This document shows positions 32,611 through 40,532 of a stretch of 57,495 nucleotides of DNA, in pieces. Made by a program: the position numbers and the translations under genes. How positions within the stretch are numbered: the stretch's first letter is position 1; every line of letters begins with the position of its first letter. Below the pieces are notes generated by a model. That model saw only the letters and a program-made list of their open reading frames with translations, was not told where the DNA came from and made no database searches. The stretch is taken from assembly GCA_910588625.1 (NCBI GenBank), contig CAJUQN010000010.1, positions 1-57,495 of the forward strand. Direction: 5' to 3'. The stretch is from an uncultured Oscillospiraceae bacterium (GTDB lineage: Bacteria > Bacillota > Clostridia > Oscillospirales > Oscillospiraceae).

Positions 32611-34944
32611 AACTTTTTGCTCTCCTTTCACTTCAACGGCGGGTGCTCCGCCGGTTTTCACTTCCGCATGAAATGGGATGCTTGGCTTGAAGAACCGCAG
32701 GCGCAGGGCGTTGGTCACTACACACACCGAGCTGAAGCTCATGGCCGCCGCGCCCAACATGGGGCTGAGCTGGGGCCCGCCCCAAATGGCCAGCACCCCT
32801 GCCGCTACGGGGATACAGATGGCGTTATAGAAAAACGCCCAAAACAGGTTTTGCTTCACGTTGCGGATGGTGGCCTGGGACAGCTCTACCGCCGTCACGG
32901 CATCTACCAAGTCGGATTTCATCAGCACGATGTCGGCACTCTCAATGGCTACGTCTGTCCCCGCGCCGATGGCAAGGCCTACGTCGGCACGGGCCAGGGC
33001 CGGGGCGTCGTTGATGCCGTCGCCCACCATAGCGACCTTCTCTCCCCGCTCCTGGAGGGCGGCGATCTGCCGCTCCTTATCGGTGGGGAGCACCTCGGAA
33101 ACCACCTCAGTCAGACCCAGTTCCCTGCCGATGGCCTCAGCGGTGCGCTTGTTGTCGCCGGTGAGCATGACCACTTTAAGCCCCAGCCTCTGGAAGCCCT
33201 CGATGGCAGCTTTGCTGGAGGCCTTCACCGTATCCGCCACGGCAATAATGCCGATAGGCTTTCCGCTTTCCACAAAGAACAGCGGCGTTTTGCCCTGCTT
33301 GGCCAACTCGTCGGCAATCATAGCATTCTGGCCCAGGTCTACCTTTGCGTCCGTCAGCATGGCGGCGTTGCCCGCCAAAAAGTCCGCGCCCTGGATGGTT
33401 CCCTGGACGCCCTTTCCGTGGATGGCCTGGAACTTCTCCACCGCGCATAGGGGGATATTGCGGTTGGCCGCCTCCTCCACGATGGCCGCTCCCAAGGGGT
33501 GCTCAGAGGGCTTTTCCAAAGAAGCAGCCACACACAAAAGCTCCTCGGTGGTGGTCTGGCCAAGCGGGTACAGGTCGGTGACACGGGGCTTGCCCTCGGT
33601 GACGGTGCCCGTTTTGTCCAGCACCACGGTGGTGACGGAGCGCAGGTTTTCCAGGCCCTCCGCAGATTTCACCAGAATGCCGTGTTCCGCGCCTTTTCCG
33701 GTGCCCACCATGATGGCCACCGGTGTGGCAAGCCCCAGCGCACAGGGGCAGGAGATCACCAGCACCGCCACGCCGGAGGTAAGAGCCCGCTCCACAGAGC
33801 CGGTGGCGATCATCCAAATCACCGCTGTGACCAGCGCGATGGCCATGACCACTGGAACAAACACGCCCGCTACCTTGTCTGCCAGCTTAGCAATGGGGGC
33901 TTTGGAGGAAGCCGCTTCGTCCACCAGCCGAATCATCTGGGCCAGAGTGGTATCCTCCCCTACCCTTGTAGCCCGGAGGGTGAGCACGCCGGACTTGTTG
34001 ATGGAGGCGGAGATCACCGTGTCGCCGGGCCCCTTGTCCACCGGGATGGATTCACCAGTTAAAGCAGATTCATCCACGGAAGATGCGCCCTCCGTCACTA
34101 CACCGTCCACCGGCGCCGAGCCGCCGGGGCGCACCAGCACCAGGTCCCCGGCCTGCACTTGCTCCACAGGAACCTCCATCTCTCCTCCGTCCCGGAGGAC
34201 AGTAGCAGTTTTCGGCGTCAGGTCCATGAGTCTGGCAATGGCCTGACCCATTTTGCCCTTGGAGCGGGTCTCCAGATACTTACCCAGAGTGATGAGGGTC
34301 AGGATCATGCCCGCGGACTCGAAATACAGGTCCATAGAATAGTGCTCCACCAGCTCCATATCTCCATGGCCCAGACCCCAGCCGATGCAGTAGAGGGCAG
34401 CGACGCCGTACACCACGGCGGCGGCTGAACCTACGGCAATCAGCGAGTCCATGTTGGGCGAAAGGTGGAACAGAGTCTTGAACCCCACCCGGTAATACTT
34501 CTGGTTGATAACCATGATGGGCACGGTCAACAAGAACAGGGTCAGCGCATAGGTCATGGCATTTTCCGCACCGTGGAAAAAATGTGGGATGGGCCAGCCC
34601 ATCATGTGCCCCATGGACAGGTAAAACAGGGGAATCAGAAACACAAAGGAGGAGATCAGCCGCGCCTTCATGTTTTTGAGATCGTCCTCCATGGCGTGGG
34701 CGGCGGGCTTGGCCTGAGCCGCGCTCTGGCCCGCTGTGGCGGGCAGGGACGCTCCATACCCTGCCTTCTCCACTGCGGACACAATCTGCTCCGGCGTCAG
34801 CGCTCCATTCCAGTCCACCGTCATGGAGCCGCCCAACAGGTTCACGTTGACGTCACACACGCCGTCCAGCTTGCGCACTGCCTTGTCCACGTGGGCGGAG
34901 CAGGCGGAGCAGGTCATGCCGGTGACGGTAAATTTTTGTTTCAT
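32410..34944 (-). CDS. copA: Cu+-exporting P-type ATPase with N- and C-terminal metal-binding domains
   Basis: An 844-residue P1B-1 ATPase. The N-terminal HMA domain has GMTCSAC near residue 8, followed by eight membrane helices. The metal site CPC is in VISCPCALGLATPV, the phosphorylated Asp is in LDKTGTVTEGK, and the hinge is GDGINDAPALARADVG. After the last helix a linker of about 45 residues leads to a second, CopZ-like HMA domain of 66 residues (GMMCQHC). It pumps cytosolic Cu+ out. csoR lies 32 bases upstream in the same direction. Inside the gene, AAAGGAG and an ATG at 32610 precede the CopZ domain exactly. Confidence 0.95.
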   Translation of the reverse strand: MKQKFTVTGMTCSACSAHVDKAVRKLDGVCDVNVNLLGGSMTVDWNGALTPEQIVSAVEKAGYGASLPATAGQSAAQAKPAAHAMEDDLKNMKARLISSFVFLIPLFYLSMGHMMGWPIPHFFHGAENAMTYALTLFLLTVPIMVINQKYYRVGFKTLFHLSPNMDSLIAVGSAAAVVYGVAALYCIGWGLGHGDMELVEHYSMDLYFESAGMILTLITLGKYLETRSKGKMGQAIARLMDLTPKTATVLRDGGEMEVPVEQVQAGDLVLVRPGGSAPVDGVVTEGASSVDESALTGESIPVDKGPGDTVISASINKSGVLTLRATRVGEDTTLAQMIRLVDEAASSKAPIAKLADKVAGVFVPVVMAIALVTAVIWMIATGSVERALTSGVAVLVISCPCALGLATPVAIMVGTGKGAEHGILVKSAEGLENLRSVTTVVLDKTGTVTEGKPRVTDLYPLGQTTTEELLCVAASLEKPSEHPLGAAIVEEAANRNIPLCAVEKFQAIHGKGVQGTIQGADFLAGNAAMLTDAKVDLGQNAMIADELAKQGKTPLFFVESGKPIGIIAVADTVKASSKAAIEGFQRLGLKVVMLTGDNKRTAEAIGRELGLTEVVSEVLPTDKERQIAALQERGEKVAMVGDGINDAPALARADVGLAIGAGTDVAIESADIVLMKSDLVDAVTAVELSQATIRNVKQNLFWAFFYNAICIPVAAGVLAIWGGPQLSPMLGAAAMSFSSVCVVTNALRLRFFKPSIPFHAEVKTGGAPAVEVKGEQKVMEKKVVIEGMMCQHCRAHVDKALNGIPGATATVDLDTKTAVVAGDVSDDAIRAAVEEAGYQVVSIA

Positions 34945-34976
34945 CTCGGGTTCACCTCACTTGAAAACACACCTTT

Positions 34977-35237
34977 TTATAGTATCTTCCCCAGGGCATT
35001 CACCAATTCGTCGATTTTGTCAGACCGCTCCTTATCGTCCTTGGCGTTTTCCACGCAATGCTTGAGGTGGGCGGTCAGTATCTCCTTGTTCACCCGCCTC
35101 AGCATGGCGTCGGCGGCGGTGACCTGTTGGGAGATATCCATGCAGTAGCGGTCCTCCTCCACCATTTTGATGATGCCGTCAATCTGACCCCGGGCGGTCT
35201 TGAGCAGTCTCAGCACCGTTTTCTGGTCAGCCATCAT
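34977..35237 (-). CDS. csoR: CsoR family copper-sensing repressor
   Basis: An 86-residue all-helical DUF156 protein. The Cu+ ligands of the family, C-x(n)-H-x3-C, are seen as Cys in DRYCMDIS (near 32) and His/Cys in LTAHLKHC (near 57-61). Without copper it represses; copper binding releases DNA. The start is put at ATG 35237, 7 bases after GGAGG, since ATG 35243 would touch the ribosome site. The operator and promoter lie just upstream. copA follows 32 bases downstream. Confidence 0.92.
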   Translation of the reverse strand: MMADQKTVLRLLKTARGQIDGIIKMVEEDRYCMDISQQVTAADAMLRRVNKEILTAHLKHCVENAKDDKERSDKIDELVNALGKIL

Positions 35238-35260
35238 GGGCATCCCTCCTCACCTGTTAG

Positions 35261-35280
35261 ATACCCCCCTGGGGGGGAGT
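35261..35280. promoter_or_regulatory. CsoR operator
   Basis: ATACCCCCCTGGGGGGGAGT, matching the G/C-tract palindrome recognised by CsoR proteins. It covers the expected transcription start of csoR-copA. Confidence 0.85.
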
Positions 35281-35286
35281 GTACAT

Positions 35287-35315
35287 ATCCTATCACATCG
35301 CTGGGCTTTTGTCAA
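35287..35315 (-). promoter_or_regulatory. csoR-copA promoter
   Basis: On the minus strand TTGACA (35315-35310), 17 bases, TAGGAT (35292-35287). Confidence 0.8.
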
Positions 35316-35316
35316 C

Positions 35317-35346
35317 AAAAAATTCCCGGCTCACACCGGGAATTTT
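35317..35346 (-). terminator. Terminator of the thioesterase gene
   Basis: AAAAATTCCCGG pairs with CCGGGAATTTTT around CTCACA; A and T tracts make it work both ways. It separates the thioesterase gene from the csoR promoter. Confidence 0.8.
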
Positions 35347-35353
35347 TCGCCGT

Positions 35354-35746
35354 TCATTGATTCAGCTTCGCCTGGACACGGGCCAGGAACTTCTCCGGAT
35401 TGATGATAAACCGCTCATGTGTTCCCCTGCCGATCTTCCCCGCCTCGTCATAGGCGGACACCGCAAAGGTCAGCTTACGGCCTTCCACCGCGGTGACCTC
35501 CGCCTCCGCCCACACCTTCATGCCAATGGGGGTGGCGGCGTCGTGGGTCACGTCCAGGCGGGCGCCCACCGACCCCTCGTCCGCCGCCAGCGCGCTTTCC
35601 ACCGCCTGGACGGCGGCATTTTCCATTAGCGCGATCATCCACGGCGTGGCAAACACGGGCACCAGCCCGGAGCCCGCCGCCTGCGCGGTGTTCTCCTGCA
35701 CGACCACAGTTTCGGCGCGGCCCTTCATTCCGATTTCAACAGACAT
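35354..35746 (-). CDS. Thioesterase of the FlK (fluoroacetyl-CoA thioesterase-like) family
   Basis: A 130-residue hot-dog fold protein. VFATPWMIALMENAAVQAVESAL (residues 29-51) holds the Thr and Glu of the FlK-type active site, and GARLDVTHDAATPIGMKVWAEAEV (61-84) the His. The ending FIINPEKFLARVQAK is also usual for this family. It probably hydrolyses a small acyl-CoA; the substrate is unknown. ATG 35746 has GGAGG 8 bases upstream. It is read alone from the promoter at 35778-35806. Confidence 0.85.
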   Translation of the reverse strand: MSVEIGMKGRAETVVVQENTAQAAGSGLVPVFATPWMIALMENAAVQAVESALAADEGSVGARLDVTHDAATPIGMKVWAEAEVTAVEGRKLTFAVSAYDEAGKIGRGTHERFIINPEKFLARVQAKLNQ

Positions 35747-35777
35747 GGCAATTCCTCCGTATTTTCTGGGTACACTC

Positions 35778-35806
35778 ATTTTACACCATTTCCAGCTGTT
35801 TGGCAA
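35778..35806 (-). promoter_or_regulatory. Promoter of the thioesterase gene
   Basis: On the minus strand TTGCCA (35806-35801), 17 bases, TAAAAT (35783-35778). Confidence 0.6.
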
Positions 35807-35833
35807 TTTAAGAATTTCTTCAACTCTTTTTCC

Positions 35834-35862
35834 TTGCGCCCCTCCCCTATCCTCCGTATAAT
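35834..35862 (+). promoter_or_regulatory. Promoter of the two-component / ABC operon
   Basis: TTGCGC, 17 bases, TATAAT, 32 bases before the response-regulator start codon. Confidence 0.65.
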
Positions 35863-35893
35863 AGAATCAATACGCGGAAATGAGGCGGACAGT

Positions 35894-36553
35894 ATGAGGC
35901 ACATCCTGGTCATCGACGATGACATCCACATTGGAAACCTTCTCCAGGAGGCGCTGGAGGCCGAGGGCTACCGGGTGAGCCGGGCCTACTCCGGCACCGA
36001 AGCGGTGCTGGCCTTGGACCGCGCCCAACCCGACCTGGCCCTGCTGGACCTGATGCTCCCAGGCCTGTCCGGAGAGGAGGTGCTTCCCCGTCTGACGGGC
36101 ATCCCCGTCATCGTGGTCAGCGCCAGGGCGGACGTGGACAGCAAGACCTCCCTCCTGTTGGGCGGCGCGGCGGATTACGTGACCAAGCCCTTCGTCCTGC
36201 GGGAGCTGCTGGCCCGGGTAGCGGTGCGGCTGCGGGAGACCCCGGTCCGGGAGGGAGGCGCCCTCACCTTCCAAACCCTGCGGCTGGATCCAGACGCCCG
36301 CTCAGTGCAGGTAGATGGGGAAGAAGTACGGCTCACCCGGACGGAATACGCCATCTTAAAACTGCTGATGGCAAATCCCGACCAGGTGGTCACCAAATCC
36401 GCCCTGCTGGACCGTATCTCTCAGGACACCCCGGACTGTACGGAGAGTTCCCTGAAAACCCATATGAGCAATCTGCGCAAAAAGCTGCGGGATGCCGGGG
36501 GCGGAGACTGCATCGAATCGGTGTGGGGCATTGGATTCAAAATGCGCACATAG
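35894..36553 (+). CDS. Response regulator, OmpR/PhoB family
   Basis: A 219-residue protein with a receiver domain (DDD at residues 9-11, phospho-acceptor Asp in LALLDLMLPG near 52, Thr/Ser in VVSARAD, Lys in VTKPF near 99) and a C-terminal winged helix ending in VWGIGFKM. ATG 35894 fixes the receiver start. The operon continues with a TfoX-C protein, an ABC ATPase, two permeases and the cognate kinase, the layout of peptide-antibiotic sensing and detoxification modules. It probably activates its own operon. Confidence 0.92.
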   Translation: MRHILVIDDDIHIGNLLQEALEAEGYRVSRAYSGTEAVLALDRAQPDLALLDLMLPGLSGEEVLPRLTGIPVIVVSARADVDSKTSLLLGGAADYVTKPFVLRELLARVAVRLRETPVREGGALTFQTLRLDPDARSVQVDGEEVRLTRTEYAILKLLMANPDQVVTKSALLDRISQDTPDCTESSLKTHMSNLRKKLRDAGGGDCIESVWGIGFKMRT

Positions 36554-36562
36554 GAGGAAGCC

Positions 36563-36835
36563 ATGGCTGAATTGACGTCTATGATGAACATCGGGAAGAA
36601 AATGGCGCAGAAACTCACCGCAGTCGGCATCGGCTCCCCTGAGAAGTTGGTGGAGGCAGGCTCTAAGGAGGCTTTTTTCCGTCTAAAGGTGGTATATCCC
36701 CAAGTCTGTCTAGTCCACCTGTACGCCCTGGAGGGCGCGATCCAAAATATCGAGTTCAACTGCCTCCCCGAGGAGAAAAAGCGGGAGCTGAAAGAATTCA
36801 GCAACTGCCTCAAGGGTGCGCCGCCAAAATCTTGA
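36563..36835 (+). CDS. TfoX C-terminal-domain protein
   Basis: A 90-residue protein consisting only of the TfoX/Sxy C-terminal domain: SMMNIGKKMAQKLTAVGIGSPEKLVEAGSKEAFFRL, with a helix-hairpin-helix-like GIG turn, then the LHLYALEGAI pattern (YALEGAI here) typical of the family. The N-terminal TfoX domain is missing. Such stand-alone domains have no known role. GGAGGAAG lies upstream of ATG 36563, 9 bases after the response regulator. Confidence 0.82.
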   Translation: MAELTSMMNIGKKMAQKLTAVGIGSPEKLVEAGSKEAFFRLKVVYPQVCLVHLYALEGAIQNIEFNCLPEEKKRELKEFSNCLKGAPPKS

Positions 36836-36917
36836 TGAAATCTGAACTGTTTCCTTGACCACTTCCTTGACCCTTTCCTGCTATGATAGCGCCATCCAAG
36901 GAAACGGAGGCTTTTTT

Positions 36918-37832
36918 ATGGAATACGTACTTGTTACCCAGGGTCTGTCCAAGCACTACAAGGACTTCAAGGCCCTGGACGGATTGACCATGCACGTGCC
37001 CAAGGGCGGGATTTACGGCTTTGTGGGCCGCAACGGTGCAGGCAAGACCACCCTCATCCGGCTCATCTGCGGCTTACAGACCCCCACGTCGGGCGCCTAT
37101 GCCCTGTATGGCACGGACCACAGGTCAAAAGACATCGCAGCCGTCCGCCGCCGCATGGGCGCGGTGGTGGAAACCCCGTCCATCTATCTCGACCTGACCG
37201 CTGAGGACAACCTCAAGGAGCAGTTCCGGGTGCTGGGCGTGCCGTCCGATGATGGCATTCCGGAGCTTTTAAAGCTGGTAGGGCTGGAGGACACGGGGAA
37301 GAAAAAGGCCCGCAATTTCTCCCTGGGTATGAAGCAGCGGCTGGGCATCGCCGTGGCCCTGGCGGGGGGCCCGGATTTTCTGGTGCTGGATGAACCGGTG
37401 AACGGCCTGGACCCCCAGGGCATCATTGAGATTCGGGAGTTGATCTTGAAGCTGAACCGGGAGCGGCGCATCACAGTGCTCATCTCCTCCCACATTCTGG
37501 ACGAGCTGTCCAAGCTGGCTACCCATTACGGCTTTATCGACTCGGGGCGCATCGTCAAGGAGCTGTCCGCCCGGGAACTGGAGGCCGCCTGCCGCAAGTG
37601 CCTGCGGGTAGCGGTCACCGACACCCGGGCCTTGGCGAGGGTGCTGGACCAGATGGGAGTGGACTACAAGATTCTGGATGACGGCCAGGCGGATGTGTAT
37701 GCCCAGGTGAACATCTCCCAGCTCAGCCGGGGGCTGGACGCTGAGGGCTGCGAGCTGCTCAGCGCCCAAGAGCGGGACGAAAGCCTGGAGAGCTACTTCG
37801 TCAATTTGGTGGGAGGTGCTTCCCATGACTAA
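36918..37832 (+). CDS. ABC transporter ATP-binding protein, BcrA-like
   Basis: A 304-residue ATPase: Walker A GRNGAGKTT, signature in FSLGMKQRLGIA (LGMKQR form, as in BcrA/lantibiotic immunity pumps), Walker B FLVLDEPVNGLDPQG, and a C-terminal extension of about 85 residues. It energises export or removal of a membrane-active compound with the two permeases downstream, the first of which overlaps it by 8 bases. CGGAGG lies upstream of ATG 36918. Confidence 0.9.
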   Translation: MEYVLVTQGLSKHYKDFKALDGLTMHVPKGGIYGFVGRNGAGKTTLIRLICGLQTPTSGAYALYGTDHRSKDIAAVRRRMGAVVETPSIYLDLTAEDNLKEQFRVLGVPSDDGIPELLKLVGLEDTGKKKARNFSLGMKQRLGIAVALAGGPDFLVLDEPVNGLDPQGIIEIRELILKLNRERRITVLISSHILDELSKLATHYGFIDSGRIVKELSARELEAACRKCLRVAVTDTRALARVLDQMGVDYKILDDGQADVYAQVNISQLSRGLDAEGCELLSAQERDESLESYFVNLVGGASHD

Positions 37833-38664
37833 GCTGCTGAGCGCCAACCTCCTGCGGTTGAGAAAAAGTATGCTGTTCTGGGGCTGTCTCATTTTGATGC
37901 TCCTGTTAGGGGCGGGCTTCACCCTCCAGCGCTATTGGGAACAGATCGCCTATGCCGAGTTCGGCCAGCTCTCTTATTTGGATGAGGTGCTTTTCCGCCA
38001 TGGCCTGCTGATCGGCATTGCGACGGCGTTATTCGTTCCCATGTTTTTCGGCATAGAGTACAGTGATGGGGCTATCCGAAACAAAATGGTGGTGGGGCAC
38101 TCCCGCCTGTCCATCTACTTCGCCAACCTCATCACCGCTGCAGCCTCCTCCCTCGCATTCTGTGCGGCCTATATCCTGGCGGTGCTGGCCCTCGGTGTGC
38201 CCTTGCTCAATGGCGTCCGGCTGACCGCAGCCCAGTGTGCGCTTCTTATGCTGGGGACGTTGGTGTTGTCGGCAGCGTTCTCTGCGCTGTATACCTTTGT
38301 AGCCATGCTGTGCGCCCGCAAGGCCGCATCGGCGGTGGTGTGCATTTTAGGTGTGTTTCTCCTGCTGTTCGCAGGCGTCTATATCAGCTCGCGGCTCAGT
38401 GCCCCGGAATTTCTGCGTGAATATTCCATCGCCGACGATGGACAGGTCGTAGAGGAAGAACCGGAGCCAAACCCCCAGTACCCACGGGGGTTGGAGCGGG
38501 AGATATACCAGTTCCTGTACGACTTCCTCCCCGGGTGCCAGTCCATCCAGTACGGTGACATGAGCGTGGAAAACCCGGCGCTGCTGGCGGCATACTCGCT
38601 GATCATCCTTACAGTATCCACCGGGGCCGGCGCGGCGCTGTTCCGGCGGAAGGATTTGAAGTAG
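37825..38664 (+). CDS. ABC-2 type permease, first paralogue
   Basis: A 279-residue membrane protein with six helices (one near residues 17-35, one at about 55-75, three between 95 and 190, one at the end) and a large loop between helices 5 and 6. Residues IEYSDGAIRNKMVVGHSR in the first cytoplasmic loop are shared with the next protein. It overlaps the ATPase gene and has GGGAGGTG before ATG 37825. Probably BcrB-like. Confidence 0.85.
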   Translation: MTKLLSANLLRLRKSMLFWGCLILMLLLGAGFTLQRYWEQIAYAEFGQLSYLDEVLFRHGLLIGIATALFVPMFFGIEYSDGAIRNKMVVGHSRLSIYFANLITAAASSLAFCAAYILAVLALGVPLLNGVRLTAAQCALLMLGTLVLSAAFSALYTFVAMLCARKAASAVVCILGVFLLLFAGVYISSRLSAPEFLREYSIADDGQVVEEEPEPNPQYPRGLEREIYQFLYDFLPGCQSIQYGDMSVENPALLAAYSLIILTVSTGAGAALFRRKDLK

Positions 38665-38672
38665 GTGGCTGT

Positions 38673-39521
38673 ATGGTCAATTTACTTTCAGCGGGATTTC
38701 TGCGCCTGTGGCGAAGCCGCAGCTTTTGGGTGTGCCTGGGTGTTATGGCCGGGGCGGGCGTGTTCGAGGCTGTGTCTGGCTGGCGGACCATGATGGACTT
38801 CCGCAGCTCTGGCGTGGCGGACGCTGTAGTGAGCCTGGATTCCCGGTATTTCATCTTTCCTTTCCTGTCCGGCATTCTTCTGTCCCCTTTCTGCGCCCTG
38901 TTCACAGGCGCAGAGTATAGTGACGGGACCATCCGCAACAAACTGTCCACCGGCCATAGCCGGGCGGCGGTCTACTTTTCCAATCTGGTCCTATGTGTTA
39001 CTGCCGGGATTTTATTCTGTTTAGGATATATTGCGGCGGTTCTAGCGGCTGGCTTTCCTCTGCTGGGGCCTATGCGCAATCCACTTCCCGTTGTGTTGTG
39101 GTACACTTTCTGTGCCGTGGCCATGACCTGCGCTCTGGCCGCATTGTTTACTATGACAGCCATGCTTTGCCAGAGCAAGGCCATAACAGCCGTAATATGT
39201 ATTTTTCTGGCCTACTTCCTGCTGTTCCTGGGCATCTACCTCAATAACCGGCTGAGCGAACCAGAGATATATCCAGAACAGCAGTATGTTCAGGACGGGC
39301 AGATCGTCACGGCTGCAGCCCACCCCAACCCCAATTATGTTCGAGGGGGAAAACGGGCGGTCTATCAATTTCTTTACGACCTGCCCGGCTGTCAGGCAGT
39401 CCAACTAGCCACCACCATTGGCTCCGGAGCGCCGCCCCGCCTGCCGCTGTATTCCCTGGCTGCTGTTCTCCTGTCCGCAGGGAGCGGAATCCTCCTGTTC
39501 CGCAAAAAAGACCTGAAATGA
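38673..39521 (+). CDS. ABC-2 type permease, second paralogue
   Basis: A 282-residue membrane protein with the same topology and clearly the same origin as its upstream neighbour: AEYSDGTIRNKLSTGHSR, the loop with YISSRL/YLNNRLSEPE, the Y-Q-F-L-Y-D segment before the last helix, and the closing FRRKDLK / FRKKDLK. The pair probably arose by tandem duplication and forms a heterodimeric channel with the ATPase. It starts 8 bases after the first permease; its ribosome site is weak (GTAGGTGG). Confidence 0.85.
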   Translation: MVNLLSAGFLRLWRSRSFWVCLGVMAGAGVFEAVSGWRTMMDFRSSGVADAVVSLDSRYFIFPFLSGILLSPFCALFTGAEYSDGTIRNKLSTGHSRAAVYFSNLVLCVTAGILFCLGYIAAVLAAGFPLLGPMRNPLPVVLWYTFCAVAMTCALAALFTMTAMLCQSKAITAVICIFLAYFLLFLGIYLNNRLSEPEIYPEQQYVQDGQIVTAAAHPNPNYVRGGKRAVYQFLYDLPGCQAVQLATTIGSGAPPRLPLYSLAAVLLSAGSGILLFRKKDLK

Positions 39522-39530
39522 GGTGAACCT

Positions 39531-40421
39531 ATGCTCCCCTGGCTGCTGTCCGCCGCACTGATTACGGCTGTACTGGCGCTGTTTGTCCGCCTGCGGCTGC
39601 TCCAGAAAAGCCTGGACGACATCGGCCGCCAGTTGGGGGAGCGTCTTTCCTCCGACACCAACAACCCCATCTTTCTCTCCTCCCGGGACCCCCATGCACG
39701 AAAATTGGCGGCGGAGCTGAACGTCCAGCTCAAGGAGCTGCGCCGCCAGCGCCAGCGGTACGAGAACGGCGACCAGGAGCTGAAGGAGGCCGTCACCAAC
39801 ATTTCCCATGACCTGCGCACCCCGCTGACCGCCATCTGCGGCTATCTGGAGCTGCTGGAGCGGGGCGAGAAAACGCTGGAGCCGGAGCGCTATCTGGCCC
39901 TCATCGCCGACCGGGCCGAAGCCATGAAGCGGCTGACGGAGGAACTGCTCCGCTACTCTGTGGCCGCCAGCGGCGAAGAGGAGTCCAAGCTGGAGCCCGT
40001 GGACTTGAATGCCGCAGTGGAGGAGGCGGCAGCCTCCTTTTACGGCGCACTGATGGAGGGCGGCATAACACCCCATGTATCCCTCCCGGATCAGCGCGTG
40101 ATACGGAACCTGGACCGCGCCGCCCTGTCCCGAGTGCTGGGCAACCTGCTGAGCAACGCCCTGAAATACAGCGGCGGGGACCTGAGCGTGGTTTTGGAGC
40201 CGAACGGTGTTATCACCCTGTCCAACGCCGCGCCGGGGCTGGACGAGGTGCAGGTGGGCCGACTGTTCGACCGCTTCTACACGGTGGAATCCGCCCGCCA
40301 CTCCACCGGCCTGGGGCTGTCTATCGCCCGGGCTCTCACTGAACGCATGGGCGGGACCATCGCCGCCCGATATGAGGACGGGCGGCTGTCAGTGGTCCTG
40401 CGCTTTCCGGAAACGGCTTAA
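39531..40421 (+). CDS. Sensor histidine kinase
   Basis: A 296-residue kinase with one N-terminal membrane helix (residues 3-22) and no extracellular sensor domain, so it may sense through the ABC transporter, as in BceS-type intramembrane kinases. Phospho-acceptor His in NISHDLRTPLTAICG (near 94), N box NLLSNALKYS, G boxes in FDRFYTVESARHSTGLGLSIA. It begins 9 bases after the second permease and is the last gene of the operon that starts with its likely partner response regulator. Confidence 0.9.
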   Translation: MLPWLLSAALITAVLALFVRLRLLQKSLDDIGRQLGERLSSDTNNPIFLSSRDPHARKLAAELNVQLKELRRQRQRYENGDQELKEAVTNISHDLRTPLTAICGYLELLERGEKTLEPERYLALIADRAEAMKRLTEELLRYSVAASGEEESKLEPVDLNAAVEEAAASFYGALMEGGITPHVSLPDQRVIRNLDRAALSRVLGNLLSNALKYSGGDLSVVLEPNGVITLSNAAPGLDEVQVGRLFDRFYTVESARHSTGLGLSIARALTERMGGTIAARYEDGRLSVVLRFPETA

Positions 40422-40453
40422 ACGGCTTTCCCCACGGGGAGGGCCGTTTTCTT
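40419..40453 (+). terminator. Terminator after the kinase gene
   Basis: AACGGC and CCCC pair with GGGG and GCCGTT around ACG, then TTCTTGTT. Confidence 0.75.
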
Positions 40454-40487
40454 GTTCAAAATATGGGTTTTCTTCCCCTGTGTTTCG

Positions 40488-40496
40488 TGTTATAAT
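40488..40496 (+). promoter_or_regulatory. Extended -10 promoter of the MATE gene
   Basis: TGTTATAAT, a perfect -10 with the TGN extension; no good -35 hexamer is visible. Confidence 0.5.
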
Positions 40497-40532
40497 GAAT
40501 TTTAATATATTTGACGAAATCGAGGGAACCCC

